From: Sinotaia quadrata
Taxonomy: Eukaryota > Mollusca > Gastropoda > Architaenioglossa > Viviparidae
Direction: 5' to 3'
Assembly (NCBI GenBank): GCA_028829895.1
Contig: CM054180.1
Coordinates: 115,989,973 to 116,053,972 of the forward strand
Length of the DNA: 64,000 nucleotides
Shown: positions 1 to 12,566 of the stretch, piece by piece
Layout of the letters: every line of letters starts with the position of its first letter
How positions within the stretch are numbered: the stretch's first letter is position 1
Program-made: the position numbers and the translations under genes
The notes under the pieces: generated by a model
What the model was told of the DNA's origin: nothing
The model's database searches: none
Seen by the model: the letters and a program-made list of their open reading frames with translations, nothing else

Positions 1-2427
1 TAAGCTTTCTGTCTGCCTAACAAGTATTATTGGGTTTTAAAAAATTTATATTTACTTGTCAATATTTGCTAAGCTCTGCAGCTTGTGATTCATTAGGGTT
101 TCTCATAAAATATGGAATTTCATTTATCATCCTATTTGATTGATGAGTCATTCTGTTTGATTAACATAACAGATATAAATGATATAAAAGCATTATGATT
201 TTAATAAAGTATTTAATATTTTTATTATTGTTTGTATAAAAGCTGGTAAATAAATGTTGTTTGTTTAAGTTTTTTAAGGAAATTTTTGTATACTAAATAA
301 TGATTTAAATTATATCTCTGTACACATTTAATGAATTGTGTTGCATGAAAACAATATAAATTGTTTGATTGTGTTTGAATTTGTGTGTTTGTTTAAAAAC
401 TGCATTTGTTTAGCATATTTTATATTTTATTTATTGATTATTATTTGTAATGTAATTTGTTTTAATTACTTTTATTTTTAAGGTTTGTGGGAGAAATTAA
501 ATATATTTACCAGTTAAAAGCTGCAGGACTTTTCCTGTACGTGTTTCTTTTTAAATTTTTCTGTATTCACTAGTATTCCCAGTTACGGTTTTCCATTTAT
601 GTGTACAAAAATAAAATAAAATTATTCGTACAAGTAGAGCCTCAGACATTCATCTTACATTATTCGACTATAGTAAATTTACTAGAAAAGAAGTAGCTAT
701 GTGAACAGCTGTAATAATGGAATTGATATGGTAATGTGCCTGCGACTCTACTTAAAAACTTTTAATTACTGTAGTGAAGTAGAATAAATTATAGTCTAGA
801 TGAATTGTTAAAGTATCTGTAGTTTGACAAGTTACGGCCATAAGAGAGTCAACTTTATTAAAGGCTGTTGTTACTTGATGACTAAAATTTGAAGGTAACC
901 AGGAAATATTTTGATTTTCATGACATGTTTTGACTCATTTTTAGTTTATATCAAATTAAGACCATTGTAATTCTTTTTTAATACAAAATCAATAACAGTT
1001 ATATCAAGAAATGTTGTATACATTTGCTTTCCTAAACAATCATTCAACTTATTTCTACATTTCGTTAAAAGTGAAATGGAATACACATTTTAAAACTGCT
1101 GAATTTGTCGACCTTGGAGTGTTTATTTGTGGGGAAATTATTGTTAAGACAACCACTTAGAAATAGATAATCCACCTCAGAGATGCAGTTTTTAGTTTAG
1201 TTTTTAATAAACAGAATGCAAGGCCAAACAATTCTGCAGGTTCATCCTATAACACATTTCTTTTTAAAAAATGCATAGTTTGATTAATATTTGTAGGTAC
1301 AGTGGTGTGAACTGTTTATATCTCATTTGTCAAGGAAGATGAGCAATAGGGCTCAGAAATAAGGATGGGAACAGTTAATATCCTCATTTCTGAGGATGGG
1401 TGGTAAAAGGAACCAAAGCCTACAATGAGGGCCCATTGTAAATGATGCGGAGGTTTTTGTTTTCATTGGAAATTTGGAACAGGGTGCAAAACAGTCAGTT
1501 GTTTTTTGGAATATGCTGGAATCAGACTTTTACCATCTACCATTCTACCTGCATAGAGTACCATGTGTATGCAGACTCAAGTTAATGGATGTTTCCTGAC
1601 TTCACTAAATCTGTTTTAAAAGAAACTGTACTTGTTTTTCTACTGAATGTAAACAACTTTCATATTATCAGTCAGTTTCCTTTGCACATATTTGGAAATT
1701 AAAATTTTTAGTCTTCCCCCAAAATACATATTTGTTGTTTAAGGTAAAAAAAAATATATACGTTTATTAAAAATAAACAACTTCTGCCAAACAAATTATT
1801 GTAAAAACCTTTCATGCATCAACTACTTTGTAACTTGATTTTTTATTCTTTTTAATTATTGACATTTTAAGCTTACATGAAAAGGATACCATTTATAGAC
1901 ATGTAGATGAGAAAAGCAGACTCACGTTTTGTAGTATAACAGTCATTATGGAAGATTGGCCATAATATATTTCATGTTTTGCTGCTGATAAAAAATATTA
2001 AGGTAGTAATCGTACATGTCAGAGCAGTCAGAGGTAAGTTTTTTGAACGTGTAAAATATTAAAAATGTATCATTGTATACCTCCAAGTTACTGATGTATT
2101 TAGTTGTTTGTTTCATTTTTGTATTTTAATATATATATATATACTGTATTACATGTAGTGCAATTCATGCATGTTAAATGTCAATAAATAATGGTAATTA
2201 TTTTCATACTGTAATAGTTTTTATTGTGTTCTGTATTTAACAGAAAAATTATTCAAATTGGGCAGAATGAGTCAACAAACACCTAAAATTGGCAAAGAAA
2301 AATTTCTAAAGAGGGCTGAATTTTTACCATCATGGAGAGACAGTCAAAACCTCGCTACAACATTTAATATTCAGAAGAAAATATTCAGATAAAAATCAAA
2401 ACCTACCTATACATTTTAATTGAACAT
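1..2427. other. AT-rich sequence, no proven gene
   Basis: Only stop-rich frames, apart from the tiny candidate exon at 2016. A (TA)n tract lies near 2130. It is intergenic or an intron. Confidence 0.6.
2016..2033 (+). other. Candidate short 5' coding exon (MSEQSE)
   Basis: ATG followed by five codons giving MSEQSE and an ideal donor GTAAGT at 2034. Acidic, serine-rich starts are common in stomatins. It ends in phase 0, whereas the exon at 12454 needs phase 1, so at least one further exon would be required. Chance is a fair alternative. Confidence 0.15.
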
Positions 2428-2632
2428 TGCCATATCCAAAAGCAAGAATCAAAATCTAGCTATATAGTTTTCATATTTTATAATAATTCAGTGCGATACC
2501 CAAAAAATGTAGCTTTACAGTTTTCACATTATTGCAATATCCAAAAGCAAGAATCAAAATCTAGCTATATAGTTTTCATATTTTATAATAATACCCAAAA
2601 ATGTAGCTTTACATTTTTCACATTAATGCAAT
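2428..2632. repeat. Tandem repeat, unit about 105 bp, two copies
   Basis: Both copies contain TATCCAAAAGCAAGAATC, CTAGCTATATAGTTTTCA and CCCAAAAA(A)TGTAGCTTTACA. The hAT MITE interrupts the array at 2641 and related sequence resumes after 2846. Confidence 0.8.
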
Positions 2633-2640
2633 CTCCAAAG

Positions 2641-2838
2641 CAGGGGTCACCAACCGTTTTAATACTGAGAGCTACTTCATGGGTACTGAGTCATACGAAG
2701 TGCAACCAGTTTGATACACTCTTCTAGTTTGCCTTTATACATTATTAATAATGTGAATACTTAGAAAAGGCCTGCGGGTGACTCGTGTGGTCTTTGTAGG
2801 CGACCTGGTGCCTGCGGGCACCTTGTTGGTGACCCCTG
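2641..2838. mobile_element. hAT-type MITE, 198 bp
   Basis: Perfect 14-bp terminal inverted repeats CAGGGGTCACCAAC, flanked by an exact 8-bp duplication CTCCAAAG (2633-2640 and 2839-2846). Length, termini and duplication size are those of a non-autonomous hAT element. It interrupts a tandem repeat array. No coding capacity. Confidence 0.9.
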
Positions 2839-2911
2839 CTCCAAAGCAATAATCAAATGCAAACTACATTTTATAATTCACAGAGCAAGAACCAGAAACT
2901 AGATATATTTT

Positions 2912-3180
2912 ATCACACTTTACATAAAATGAAGCTATACATTATCACACTTTACAATACATAAAACATAGCTATACATTATCACACTTTAAAATACATA
3001 AAACAAAGTTATGCATTATCAAACTTTACATAAAATAAAGCTATACATTATCACACTTTACAATACATAAAACAAAGCTATACATTATCACATTTTGTAA
3101 TAGATAAAACAAAGTTATACATTATTATATTTTGCAAGAATCTAAATATAGCTTTACATGATCACATTTTGCAATACTCA
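2912..3180. repeat. Minisatellite, unit about 43 bp, six copies
   Basis: Repeated core AAAGCTATACATTATCACAC followed by TTTACAATACATAAAAC, with drift toward the right end. Confidence 0.85.
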
Positions 3181-3184
3181 AAGC

Positions 3185-3312
3185 AAGAATTAAAACCATG
3201 CTAAACCTCTATCATACCTTTATTAAAGTGTCTAGCATCAGAATAAAAACCATGCTAAGTCTTTATCACACCTTTATTAAAATGTCTAAAGTCAAAATAA
3301 AATTCATGCTGG
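3185..3312. repeat. 65-bp tandem duplication
   Basis: Two copies of AAACCATGCTAA..CT..TATCA..CCTTTATTAAA.TGTCTA. Confidence 0.8.
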
Positions 3313-3334
3313 CTGCTTGGTTGGTCAGGATGTG

Positions 3335-3960
3335 TGACATGCTTCCCTTTGTTACTGGTTATGATTATTATTATTAATCATCCATAACTAATTACAAGTG
3401 ATGGAGAAATATTAATTTATGTTTATTAGCAATTCTCCCAATTAGTAATTCTCTCATCTCTCACTTGTTGGATTATATGTGTTAATAAAAGTTCTCTCCC
3501 TTCCACAGTAATAAGACAGACGTTTTACTGTCACAAAATATGTTCATAGGTGGAAACTTCATAAAGGAGTAATAAAAATCTGTCTTTATATTTATCCACC
3601 TACTATTACTTCAACCTAAGGTTTTAATATATGTGCAAGAAGGTTAATAAACTTATTAAATCAACAAGCAAATATACAACATATGAATATAATCAAAAGC
3701 ACATTGACATTTATATCACTTTACATTTGATTAAACATTATACACTTATTCAGTTATCCGAGTATAGACATCAGCAGTCAAATTAATATATATCTATGTA
3801 TAATCAAGTTTATAGATACAGTTTCATCATATGAATGAGAGTGGAGTTGTAGAGAGATAATTATAGTCAATGTACATAACCTTTCCAATGATGGCAGTTG
3901 TCAAAATGTTCATAATCACTTGGTTTGCAACAAGTCACTTTCTTTCTTATTAGATGACAG
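3335..3960 (-). repeat. Dispersed repeat family A, inverted copy
   Basis: Shares with 24840-25260, in reverse orientation, CATAACTAATTACAAGTGAT, the CTCATCTCTCACTTG block and GCAAGAAGGTTAATAAACTT. It extends further through AGAGAGATAATTATAGTCAA and TGTACATAACCTT, also seen at 7090-7125. No open frame. Confidence 0.7.
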
Positions 3961-4149
3961 TTCAACATACCCCTTCTAGGCACATTACACAACTGTTCCA
4001 GAATCTTTGATGCGCTCACAAAGCACACTGTGGAGAATCATCCAGAACTCTGTAAGCATTATCAAAACACATCACGAGGAGTGTTCCAAAATGTGTGCGC
4101 TACTCAAGCTCGCCATGAGGAATGTTCAAGAAACTTCATGAATTCTCAA

Positions 4150-4540
4150 GACCAAACTTGAGTCTCAATTTCTGTAGTATTGCCTCTCTTCCACAACGTT
4201 AAAGACAAACATTCACTGTTGCACAACATTTCTGAAGGTAGAAAACTTCTTATCAAAGGAGAAGATAGACCCATCTTTAATCTATATTTAGCAAGTCCAA
4301 ATCCACTATCTCTCCTACATATGGTTATCAGTGTGTGTAAGAAGGTCAATAAATTTATTAAATCAAATATACATATAGCAAATACAATGAAAAAAATTAC
4401 TTGACATCAATATTTCCACAAATTATGTTCAGATAATTTCAATGTTTATACAGTCATATATCCTAACAAATAATTCAACAGATTAGTGTTTTAAAAAAAA
4501 ATCACAGGATAGTTCTTATCAGAGAACATAAATGGAGTTA
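4150..4540 (-). repeat. Dispersed repeat family A, second adjacent copy
   Basis: Matches 24840-25110 reversed: CTTGACATCAATATTTCCAC, GGTCAATAAATTTATTAAAT, ATCTATATTTAGCAAG, CTTCCACAACGTTAAAGACA. Short open frames on both strands here are incidental. Confidence 0.7.
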
Positions 4541-6440
4541 TAGAGAAAAGGGGGCCTTATGCAATGCTTCGGTGGGCCCCTTCGATTTCAAAAGAAAAAA
4601 AACCTCTTGTTGCATCTTGTTGCTGCCAGCCTCCTTGACCGCGGGTCCTTGTGCATTTGCACAATCCATTGCTACGACACTGTTTTCTTAGGTATTACCT
4701 ATAAAGTCAACTCCTGATGTCTGCCATCCATCGACTGCATGTGATGAGCCACTTTTCAATACGATTCTCTTTCCATGTTTTGCTTATAGTCAGTCAGAAT
4801 GAACTACGATATCAGGACTTGTTACCATGCAAGAGAATATGTGAGAACAACATTTGTTTAGCTTCACTTTAGCAATGTTTATTAACCTAATCAAAATTTA
4901 AATTTGCTGCTTCCGACTCGGAAATAGGAGGAGGGGGGAGGGAGGCATCGTTCAAATTACTAAGAACAGTCTGAAGTGTATTTAATGTGCATTTATTGTC
5001 TGCACTACTCGTCTGACCTCTTTTTCAAGGAACCTCACATTTATTTCTTTGTACAATTTATTTGCTCTAGTGTATGCGTTTTCTTTAAACACAGTCCTAT
5101 AATGCTCCCACTTATTACAGAAAATCTGATGAATATTTAATTCAACCTCCAAATGTTAAGTACCGCCATTGTCCACCGCAAACCTTCTGACCTCTATAAC
5201 GACACGTGTTGAAAAATAATTTATTTAAAACACTTGGAACAAAAATCATGTAGATTAAGAAAAAGAACCCTATGGTTTGCTACAGTTGTTGTTCGACACT
5301 TTTAGTAAAGAGTGACTGTAACAATGAATTTTATTGGATCTACTTTAGATCTAAATAGTAGTGAATCTGTTTGTGCTATATTCACGTAACATAAATACAG
5401 TAGCATTACTCCTATTCTAGTAATTATTACTTTAAAATTAATTGTTTTAAAACCCGATAACTGTATTCTTTACAAATACCTTCTCTTAAAAAAAAAAGTC
5501 TTAAATTCTCTAAGATTACATTGCGGATGGCTTCTAAAAGAAAATGGTGCTGTGCTGTCTATCTCAACACAGATACACAGTTGGTGAAACAAAAGTTCTC
5601 TACCAGTTGAATAATTTTTATTTTCAGTGTTAGCTACAGATTTCAGAAACTAATTTCTTGTAAAGGTAAGTGTGCATCACCTCGTGAGGGCGATTTTGAG
5701 TTTGCCTTGGCGTAGAAAATTCTAGTTGAATCTAAACTACGAGTACTACCTTCAGTGTTGTGTTCGATTGAACGTAGTTATTCATGATGAGCATATAAGC
5801 AGTTTTAATTGCTACTATTATGTCTGCGTATTATTTTATTTTCCTTTTCTTAAATATGCTATAGTGAATAGGATTTTTTTAATAAAACCCACTCAAACAT
5901 GAATTTGCTCAGTCTTGTAAGTTCTATGGATAGATAACTGCCAATGACTTCACTCATTAGAGAGCTGTCTATAATCTTCTCAACTACATTCCCCACAAAC
6001 AACAAAACTTGTCAGTTTTCTTTCATGTGTATAAATTTCCACCCCAACCCCCCAAAAAATAATATTTTTAAATCACTAAATCCAAGGTAACGAAATGACC
6101 CCTGAAAATCAATATCACATCAGAGCCATATTTAGGTTCTTAGAGGCAAAACATGATATCCCATAAACTTCTACAGGAAATCATGCAATCTGTTCCACAT
6201 TGCTGCAAAAAATCAAAGAAATTATGGGAAAATGAAGACAGGGCAGTGTTCAGGGGTAAAAACGCTAGTAAAGACACTCAGCAAAGCAGGGTATGATGTT
6301 AGGTGTCGATGAGGTGAAATGGAGGTGGGATGAGGAGGACACACACACACACTTATGTACTGTTCACACACACATAGGTCTCTTTTCCAGTCCAGTTTTT
6401 AGTTGTCAGAGTTGTCCATCAGTGGGCGCAGATGGGGTGG
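4541..6440. other. Mixed-composition stretch without proven gene
   Basis: Includes less AT-rich patches (4555-4740, 4915-5050, 5160-5215) and one candidate small exon at 5628. A promoter for the stomatin gene could lie here, but no TATA or other core element is convincing. A short ATG frame at 5528 (MASKRKWCC...) closes after 27 codons. Confidence 0.4.
5628..5665 (+). other. Candidate small upstream exon of the stomatin gene
   Basis: Flanked by TTTTATTTTCAG and GTAAGT. One frame is open (VSYRFQKLISCK) and leaves phase 1, which joins exactly to the exon at 12454. It has no ATG and would need an exon ending in phase 2 upstream, or it may be untranslated. The local sequence is less AT-rich than its surroundings, as near a promoter. 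Confidence 0.2.
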
Positions 6441-6445
6441 GATAG

Positions 6446-6600
6446 TCTGTCCTTGAGTGGAAGAGCTGGCCTGTAGTTGAGTGGAAGAACTGGCCTGTTG
6501 TTGAGTGGAAGGACCAGCTTGTTATTGAGTGGAAGGACTGGCCTGTTGTTGAGTGGAAGGACCAGCTTGTTATTGAGTGGAAGGACTGGGCTGTTCTTCA
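6446..6600. repeat. Minisatellite, 30-bp unit with 60-bp higher order
   Basis: Units such as TTGAGTGGAAGGACTGGCCTG and TTGAGTGGAAGGACCAGC alternate. The leucine/proline-rich minus-strand open frame across it is a by-product of the repeat. Confidence 0.85.
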
Positions 6601-6749
6601 GCTGAAACAAGAATGTTCGCTTCACTCATGAAAAGTTGCCCTGCAACGACGAGAATAAGACCTTGAATTCTATAACCACCATCCAGTAAACACACAGATG
6701 GCAAAAACACATCAAAGCAAGGAAAAAAGGACAATCAACTGGGGACACA

Positions 6750-6936
6750 TATGCCCTGACTTCATCCGAGCCACGCGAGACACGAGAGGCCGGATTTGGC
6801 CATTTTTTCACAGGAAATGCGATGTTTTCGCGGTGTACGTATGGTTTGTTATGTGAAACAAGTTCGTTCTGCAAGCCACGCGGGCATTCACAGCGGCATT
6901 CATTATGCGGAGCGTTCGTTATGCGAGGTACCACTG
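6750..6936. mobile_element. Fragment of a mariner/pogo-like element
   Basis: The right end read inward is CAGTGGTACCTCGCATAACG, preceded by TA. This is the form of many Tc1/mariner (Tigger/pogo-like) termini. The block is richer in CG than its flanks. No matching left terminus was found. It is inserted in a dispersed repeat copy that resumes at 6937. Confidence 0.4.
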
Positions 6937-7330
6937 TACACATATAGGAAATACAATGAAAAGATTTTTTGACAGCAATATTTCCATGAAACCACATTCA
7001 AATAATTTCAGTGCTTATACACATAATTCAGGAAATTAGTATCAATAGAAATCACAGGCTCATTCTTATCATAAAACAGAAATTGAGGTATAGAGAGATA
7101 AGCGATAATAGTTTGTACATAACCTTCTCACTAATGTCAATTATGATGCCACAATATTCTTTCACAATCTTTTGTAACAGTGTCAGAAGTTTATTGTTCA
7201 CAATAGAATTGTCAATTCTTCATGTGCTCCTCTAGCAGGCTGTAGAATGTTCCATGAGCTGTTGTCCTCTCAAGACTAATCTGGGTGATCATTTGCGTTA
7301 TAGTTCCCTCAAGCAGAACAACAATGTAGA
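6937..7330 (-). repeat. Dispersed repeat family A, third copy
   Basis: Matches 4365-4560 and 3690-3900: GGAAATACAATGAAAAGATT, ATTTCCATGAAACCACATTC, ATAGAGAGATAAGCGATAAT, TTTGTACATAACCTTCTCAC. Confidence 0.65.
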
Positions 7331-8647
7331 GATTTCCAGTAACTTCTTTATACCAGAAATTCCACGTTATAGTCAAGCACTCTTGCTGACATACTTTAAC
7401 AGGTTCAGTGTATCCTTACACATTGGGTAGATATTTCTCGAATCTAATACAATCGTAACAGTTTATAAATCAATAATCTGGGAAATTCTGGAAAGGCTGC
7501 TTCTTCAATGTAAAATATAATCAGGGTGAACAAATGCTAAGTTTTCCAGTTTACTCTGCTAATATTCATCTCTAACTCCATTTTTTTTTACATTCAAGTC
7601 TCTTAAATTTTCCTGCAACAATATTTATTAACCCAATACACTCATAATAAATACATCATAATAATTTATGAATGTGTTCACTAGAAACAATGTCAAGTGT
7701 TTAACTTAATACATACAAGCATCATAATTCACAATTGTAGAAGTAATAGTTTACTCACATAACACATCTCTACATAAAATGCAAGTATAATATTTCAATA
7801 GCAAAATGCACAAAATATTCCTAAGTCCATTTTCTTTCAATGAATCAGCTAACTCACCATTAAGCAAACAACTGCCTTTCAAGACCAGACTTCAGCCACA
7901 CTAATAAATTCAGTGATTAGAGAATAGAATTATTTTTGTAAGGTAAACTTTGATCTCAGCCTTTTGGCTGCTCTCATTCTTGTAAATCTTAACCATTGGA
8001 TAATAAAAACTACTCATCTACATAAGTCAGGTTTAGATTACAACAGCAACAGCAATTTCTAGCACATTCTCTTTATGAGTTATAATTTTAACTCTGGTAA
8101 TTACAAAACATGCAGTATCCAAAGATAATGTCACTCTGACATTAAACAAGTAATATAATATTTAATTAAAAATAGGGACAGACAACTTTGCTCTGTCACA
8201 CTATCTTTGTTATAGAAATATTAAATTATTCTAGAAAAGATCAGTGTTACCTTTCACATATTATTAATTTACTATGTATCTGCTACAACTTCCCCAAAAA
8301 GAAAAAAATAATCAAAATTATTTGTAGGTTTCTCAGCTTTTGTAGCCATAGGCACATTACCTATTGTGCTAACTGGGAATAATATGGCCCTGGTCACACA
8401 TATTCCTACTCAAAATACTTTATTCCCTGACACACATAGGCACAGCTTTATAGTTTAATAGCAGTCTGGAATGTCTGCTGAGACTACACTTTGTCGTTGT
8501 TTACGAGTGCCCAGAACTGGATCATTTGTGTGGTTAATTTTAATTTATATATATAAACAGCTTGTCTTTGACTGTTATTGAGTATATGTCCATTTTAACT
8601 GAAACATAACAAAACATCAAAAACACAGAAGAGCATATTGAATCAAT
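7331..8647. other. AT-rich spacer, nothing recognised
   Basis: No long open frame, terminal repeat or RNA gene is visible. Confidence 0.5.
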
Positions 8648-8925
8648 TGATCTAGTGTATGAATATTAATTGGCTGAGAGAGAGAGAGAGGGAGAGAATC
8701 CATTAAACTCTCTTCTTCATGTCCAGACAGATCTAGGAATAATTTGCATTTACATAACACTGTGAGCTCATTGTATTCATTTCTCACTGTATAATCTTTT
8801 AAAATACAAAGAATCTCTGTCACCTTATCACAATTTATAATTTGGATATTCACCTTCATATTAGTGCATCTGTTGCTAAACAAAAACTGAAACAGCAAAA
8901 TATTACTTCTCTCCCCCTCACCCCT

Positions 8926-8928
<3 letters not shown>

Positions 8929-8986
<58 letters not shown>
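8929..8986. repeat. (AC)n microsatellite
   Basis: About 29 uninterrupted AC units inside the first A block. Confidence 0.97.
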
Positions 8987-8988
<2 letters not shown>

Positions 8989-9036
8989 ATGTACATATTT
9001 AATTTTTCTGACTACTTGAACTGACATTTATCTATA

Positions 9037-9068
<32 letters not shown>

Positions 9069-9128
9069 CATCCATCCATCCATCCATCCATCCACCCACC
9101 CATCCATCCACCCATCCATCCATCCATC
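9037..9128. repeat. (TCTG)n/(ATCC)n microsatellite
   Basis: TCTG units pass into ATCC and ACCC units between the first two A blocks. Confidence 0.95.
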
Positions 9129-9450
9129 CCTATTAATTGGCTGAGAGAGAGAGGGGGAGAGAATCAGTTAAACTCTCTACTTCATGCCAAGACAGACCTA
9201 GGAATAATTTGCTTATACTTATAACTGTGAGCTCATTGTATTTATTTCTCACTGTATAATCTTTTAATAAAGAATAAAGAATCTCTGTCACCTTATCACA
9301 ATTTATAATTTGGATATTGTCCATCATCATATTAGTGTATCTATTGCTGAACAAAACTGAAACAGCAAAATATTACTTCTCTCTCTCCCCCCCCCCCTCT
9401 ACACATACACATGCACAGGTACATATTTAATTTTTCTGACTACTTGAACT

Positions 9451-9453
9451 CAC

Positions 9454-9545
<92 letters not shown>

Positions 9546-9655
9546 GTCTGTCTGTCTGTCTGCCTATATATATATATATCTATCTATCTATTATCTATCT
9601 ATCCATCCATCCATTATCCATCCATCTATCCATCTATCTATTTGTATGTATGTCC
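9451..9655. repeat. (TCTA)n microsatellite, complex
   Basis: A long pure TCTA run followed by TCTG, TA and ATCC variants. Confidence 0.95.
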
Positions 9656-10178
9656 ATCCATCTACTAACCCATTCATCCATTCTTCCATTATTCAGTTTT
9701 ATTCGTCTATTCCATTTGTGGAAATATTAATGTCTAAACTACAATTTTCTATGTTCCTACAGGAAAAATGCAGGGAAATACTAAAATTGGAGTCACTACT
9801 GGCCAAGGTTAACTTCAACCCACCCACCCATTCATATGTGTATTCAGTTTTTCATTTGTTTGAGCAGGGGAGGGGTGTGTGTGACTATTTCATAATAACC
9901 AAACCCAATTTGAATGTAATTTAATCGTAATACATATAACTTGCTGCACCATATGATTTGTTTCAGTTTAGTTTATTGCATTTCTGTAGTTTATTTCATT
10001 TTGAGCTTATTATCAGTTCTGTGATTGCTTTTTAAAACTTATTTATTTACTTACAAGCAAACACAATATGTGTGTGTTTGTGTGTCTGTATGTGTGTGTG
10101 TGTGTGTAACATTTTTCAGTGTTCAAAGGAATGATAAGCTGTATTGTGCTTTATCTGTTTAATTGTGTTATTCTTTGT

Positions 10179-10180
10179 AC

Positions 10181-10248
<68 letters not shown>

Positions 10249-10315
10249 GTCTGTCTGTACGTCCGTCCGTCCATCCGTCCGTCCGTCCGTCCATCCCTCC
10301 CTCCCTCCCTCCCTA
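10179..10315. repeat. (TCTA)n/(GTCC)n microsatellite
   Basis: TCTA run, then TCTG, GTCC and CTCC runs up to the third A block. Confidence 0.95.
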
Positions 10316-10630
10316 TTAATTGGCTGAGAGAGGGAGAGAGGGAGAGAATCAGTTAAACTCTCTACTTCATGTCACGATAGACCTAGGAATAATTTGCATA
10401 TTCTTATCACTGTGAACTCATTGTATTCATTTCTCACTGTATAATCTTTTAAAATATAAAGAATCTCTGTCACCTTATCACAATTTATAATTAAATATTG
10501 TTCATCATCATACTAGTGTATCTATTGCTGAACAAAACTGAAACAGCAAAATATTACTTCTCTTCACCCCTGCCCCTCTACAGACACAAACACACAGGTA
10601 CATATTTAATTTTTCTGACTACTTGAACTC

Positions 10631-10632
10631 AC

Positions 10633-10717
<85 letters not shown>

Positions 10718-10800
10718 CAGTGTTATCTATCTATCTATCCATCCTTCCATCTATCCATTCATCTATCCATCCATCTATCCCTCTATCTGTATGTCTGTCC
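10631..10800. repeat. (TCTA)n microsatellite
   Basis: Pure TCTA run to about 10717, then mixed ATCC/TCTA. Confidence 0.95.
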
Positions 10801-11344
10801 ATCCATATACTATCCCATTCATCCATTCTTCCATTACTCAATTTTATTCGTCTATTCCATTTGTTGAAATATTAATGTGTAAACTTCAAGTTTCTATGTT
10901 CCTACAGAAAAAATGCAGGGAAATACTAAAAATGGACTCACTACTGGCCAAGGTTAGCTTCAACCCACCCAACCATTCATATGTGTATTCAGTTTTTCAT
11001 TTGTTTGAGCAGGGGAGGGGTGTGTGTGACTATTTCATAATAACCAAACCCAATTTGAATGTAATTTAATCGTAATACATATAACTTGCTGCACCATATG
11101 ATTTGTGTCAGTTTAGTTTATTGCATTTCCTGTGTTTATTGCATTTCTGTAGTTTATTTCATTTTGAGCTTATTATCAGTTCTGTGATTGCTTTTTAAAA
11201 CTTATTTATTTACTTACAAGCAAACACAATATGTGTGTGTTTGTGTGTCTGTATGTGTGTGTGTGTGTGTGTGTAACATTTTTCAGTGTTCAAAGGAATG
11301 ATAAGCTTTAATGTGCTTTATCTCTTTAATTGTGTTATTCTTTG

Positions 11345-11427
<83 letters not shown>
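11345..11427. repeat. (TCTA)n/(TCTG)n microsatellite
   Basis: Closes the second duplicated unit. Confidence 0.95.
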
Positions 11428-11429
<2 letters not shown>

Positions 11430-12453
11430 GACAGGACATCCCATCTCTTTACAAAATATGTCAGAAACAAGTTATACAAAGAATATAAATGGATTGGCCT
11501 GGGAAAAAAATAGTACCTAGTATTCATGGATTATGATATATTGCAGGCATACTTTGAGGTAAAGACTTTTTTTTAAAACATGTATATTTGGTGAACAAAT
11601 TTCAAGATCTGAACTGAATTAAATGTTTGCATTGCTTATTTAAATTATAAGTTTACTTGTATATTGCTAACTGAATTAATAGATCTAGAATTCTAGATGG
11701 ACATTTGCAGGTATATCTCATTTTATGGTATTTACACATACCCATTGTAGTATTATATATTGCATTATTAACATTGAGTGGTAAATTGAGGTTTGTAAAT
11801 GTAACTGTCGTGTATACTTAAAAAGAATGTTATAATATACTTTACTAGACAAACTTTCAGCATATTAGTCTTTTCATAATTTTTTAACATTACTGTTTTT
11901 TAACATTATGTCACCTGGGTGGCTTATTATGCCAAGGGAGATAAATCTTGTACTGAAAATAAACTAATTGCTCATAAATAAAATGGAGAATGAGTACAAA
12001 AAATTATTTGGCATCAACACAAGGACAATTATTAACATGCATTTATTTTAAATAGACACAATATTTTCTTTATTTAGTATCTAATATTTCACTACTTAAA
12101 TTGATAACATCAAGCAACACAGACTTTGATGCCAGTTGCACATATGTCTGGGTGTAAACTATCTAGGTCTTACTGTGAACTGTCATTTGCTCTGACATAA
12201 CTGTTCGAAACAAATATATACTGCATATGAGAATTCTGTCATGAGAAGATTTTAAGTGTTATCACTACTATTACTGATTGAAAACAAATGATGCTTAAAT
12301 CATTAAATATATAGATACTGACCTTTGACATTCAAACACAATTTCAAAGTCATAATATGTATTAACCCTCATGGACATAAATGTGCATGCACACACACAA
12401 AACTGTAGAAGTGTCATTCTTGCTGTATTTATGGATTGAAGTAATTGTTCCAG

Positions 12454-12566
12454 GTGTCAAGCCAAATGAAGACATCCAAATTGAAGTTTGCAGCGCTATG
12501 TTGTGGGTTTTGTCTATTCTATTGATTGTCGTCACTTTTCCTCTTTCTCTTCTCTTTTGCATAGGT
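12454..12566 (+). CDS. STOM: Stomatin exon: membrane hairpin
   Basis: Acceptor TTCCAG before 12454 and donor GTAAGT at 12567. Two leading bases complete a codon from an unseen exon. It encodes the acidic stretch PNEDIQIE, then the hydrophobic hairpin [18 protein letters not shown] with its central proline, ending CIG, which aligns with the CIK of vertebrate stomatin. A 5' neighbour ending in phase 1 must exist. Confidence 0.93.

Larger units (their letters stand above)
8648..11420. repeat. Compound tandem duplication with (TCTA)n spacers
   Basis: Block A (about 320 bp, containing TTAATTGGCTGAGAGAGAG and CACTGTATAATCTTTTAA) occurs at 8648-9030, 9131-9455 and 10313-10635. Block B (about 490 bp, containing GTTCCTACAG and CTACTGGCCAAGGTTA) occurs at 9690-10180 and 10838-11345. 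(TCTA)n or (TCTG/ATCC)n tracts join them. One unit A-(TCTA)n-B-(TCTA)n, about 1.2 kb, was duplicated. Confidence 0.9.

Noticed and set aside
483..536. Exon-like segment reading FVGEIKYIYQLKAAGLF, faintly like an MIF4G helix
   Set aside because: 54 bases with plausible AG and GTACGT flanks, but no second exon and no family motif strong enough. Chance is likelier.
5528..5611. Short frame MASKRKWCCAVYLNTDTQ
   Set aside because: Closes after 27 codons with no convincing donor. A vague likeness to BED-type zinc finger starts could not be supported.
6419..6625. Leucine/proline repeat protein on the minus strand
   Set aside because: Translation of the 30-bp minisatellite; the frame stays open only because the unit length is a multiple of three.
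8617..9027. Minus-strand 136-codon frame with a VCVCVC core
   Set aside because: Created by the (AC)n microsatellite and the repeated A block.
9411..11513. Open frames reading IYLSIYLSIYLS across the (TCTA)n tracts
   Set aside because: A tetranucleotide repeat whose unit lacks a stop in that frame stays open by itself. No start context or conservation.
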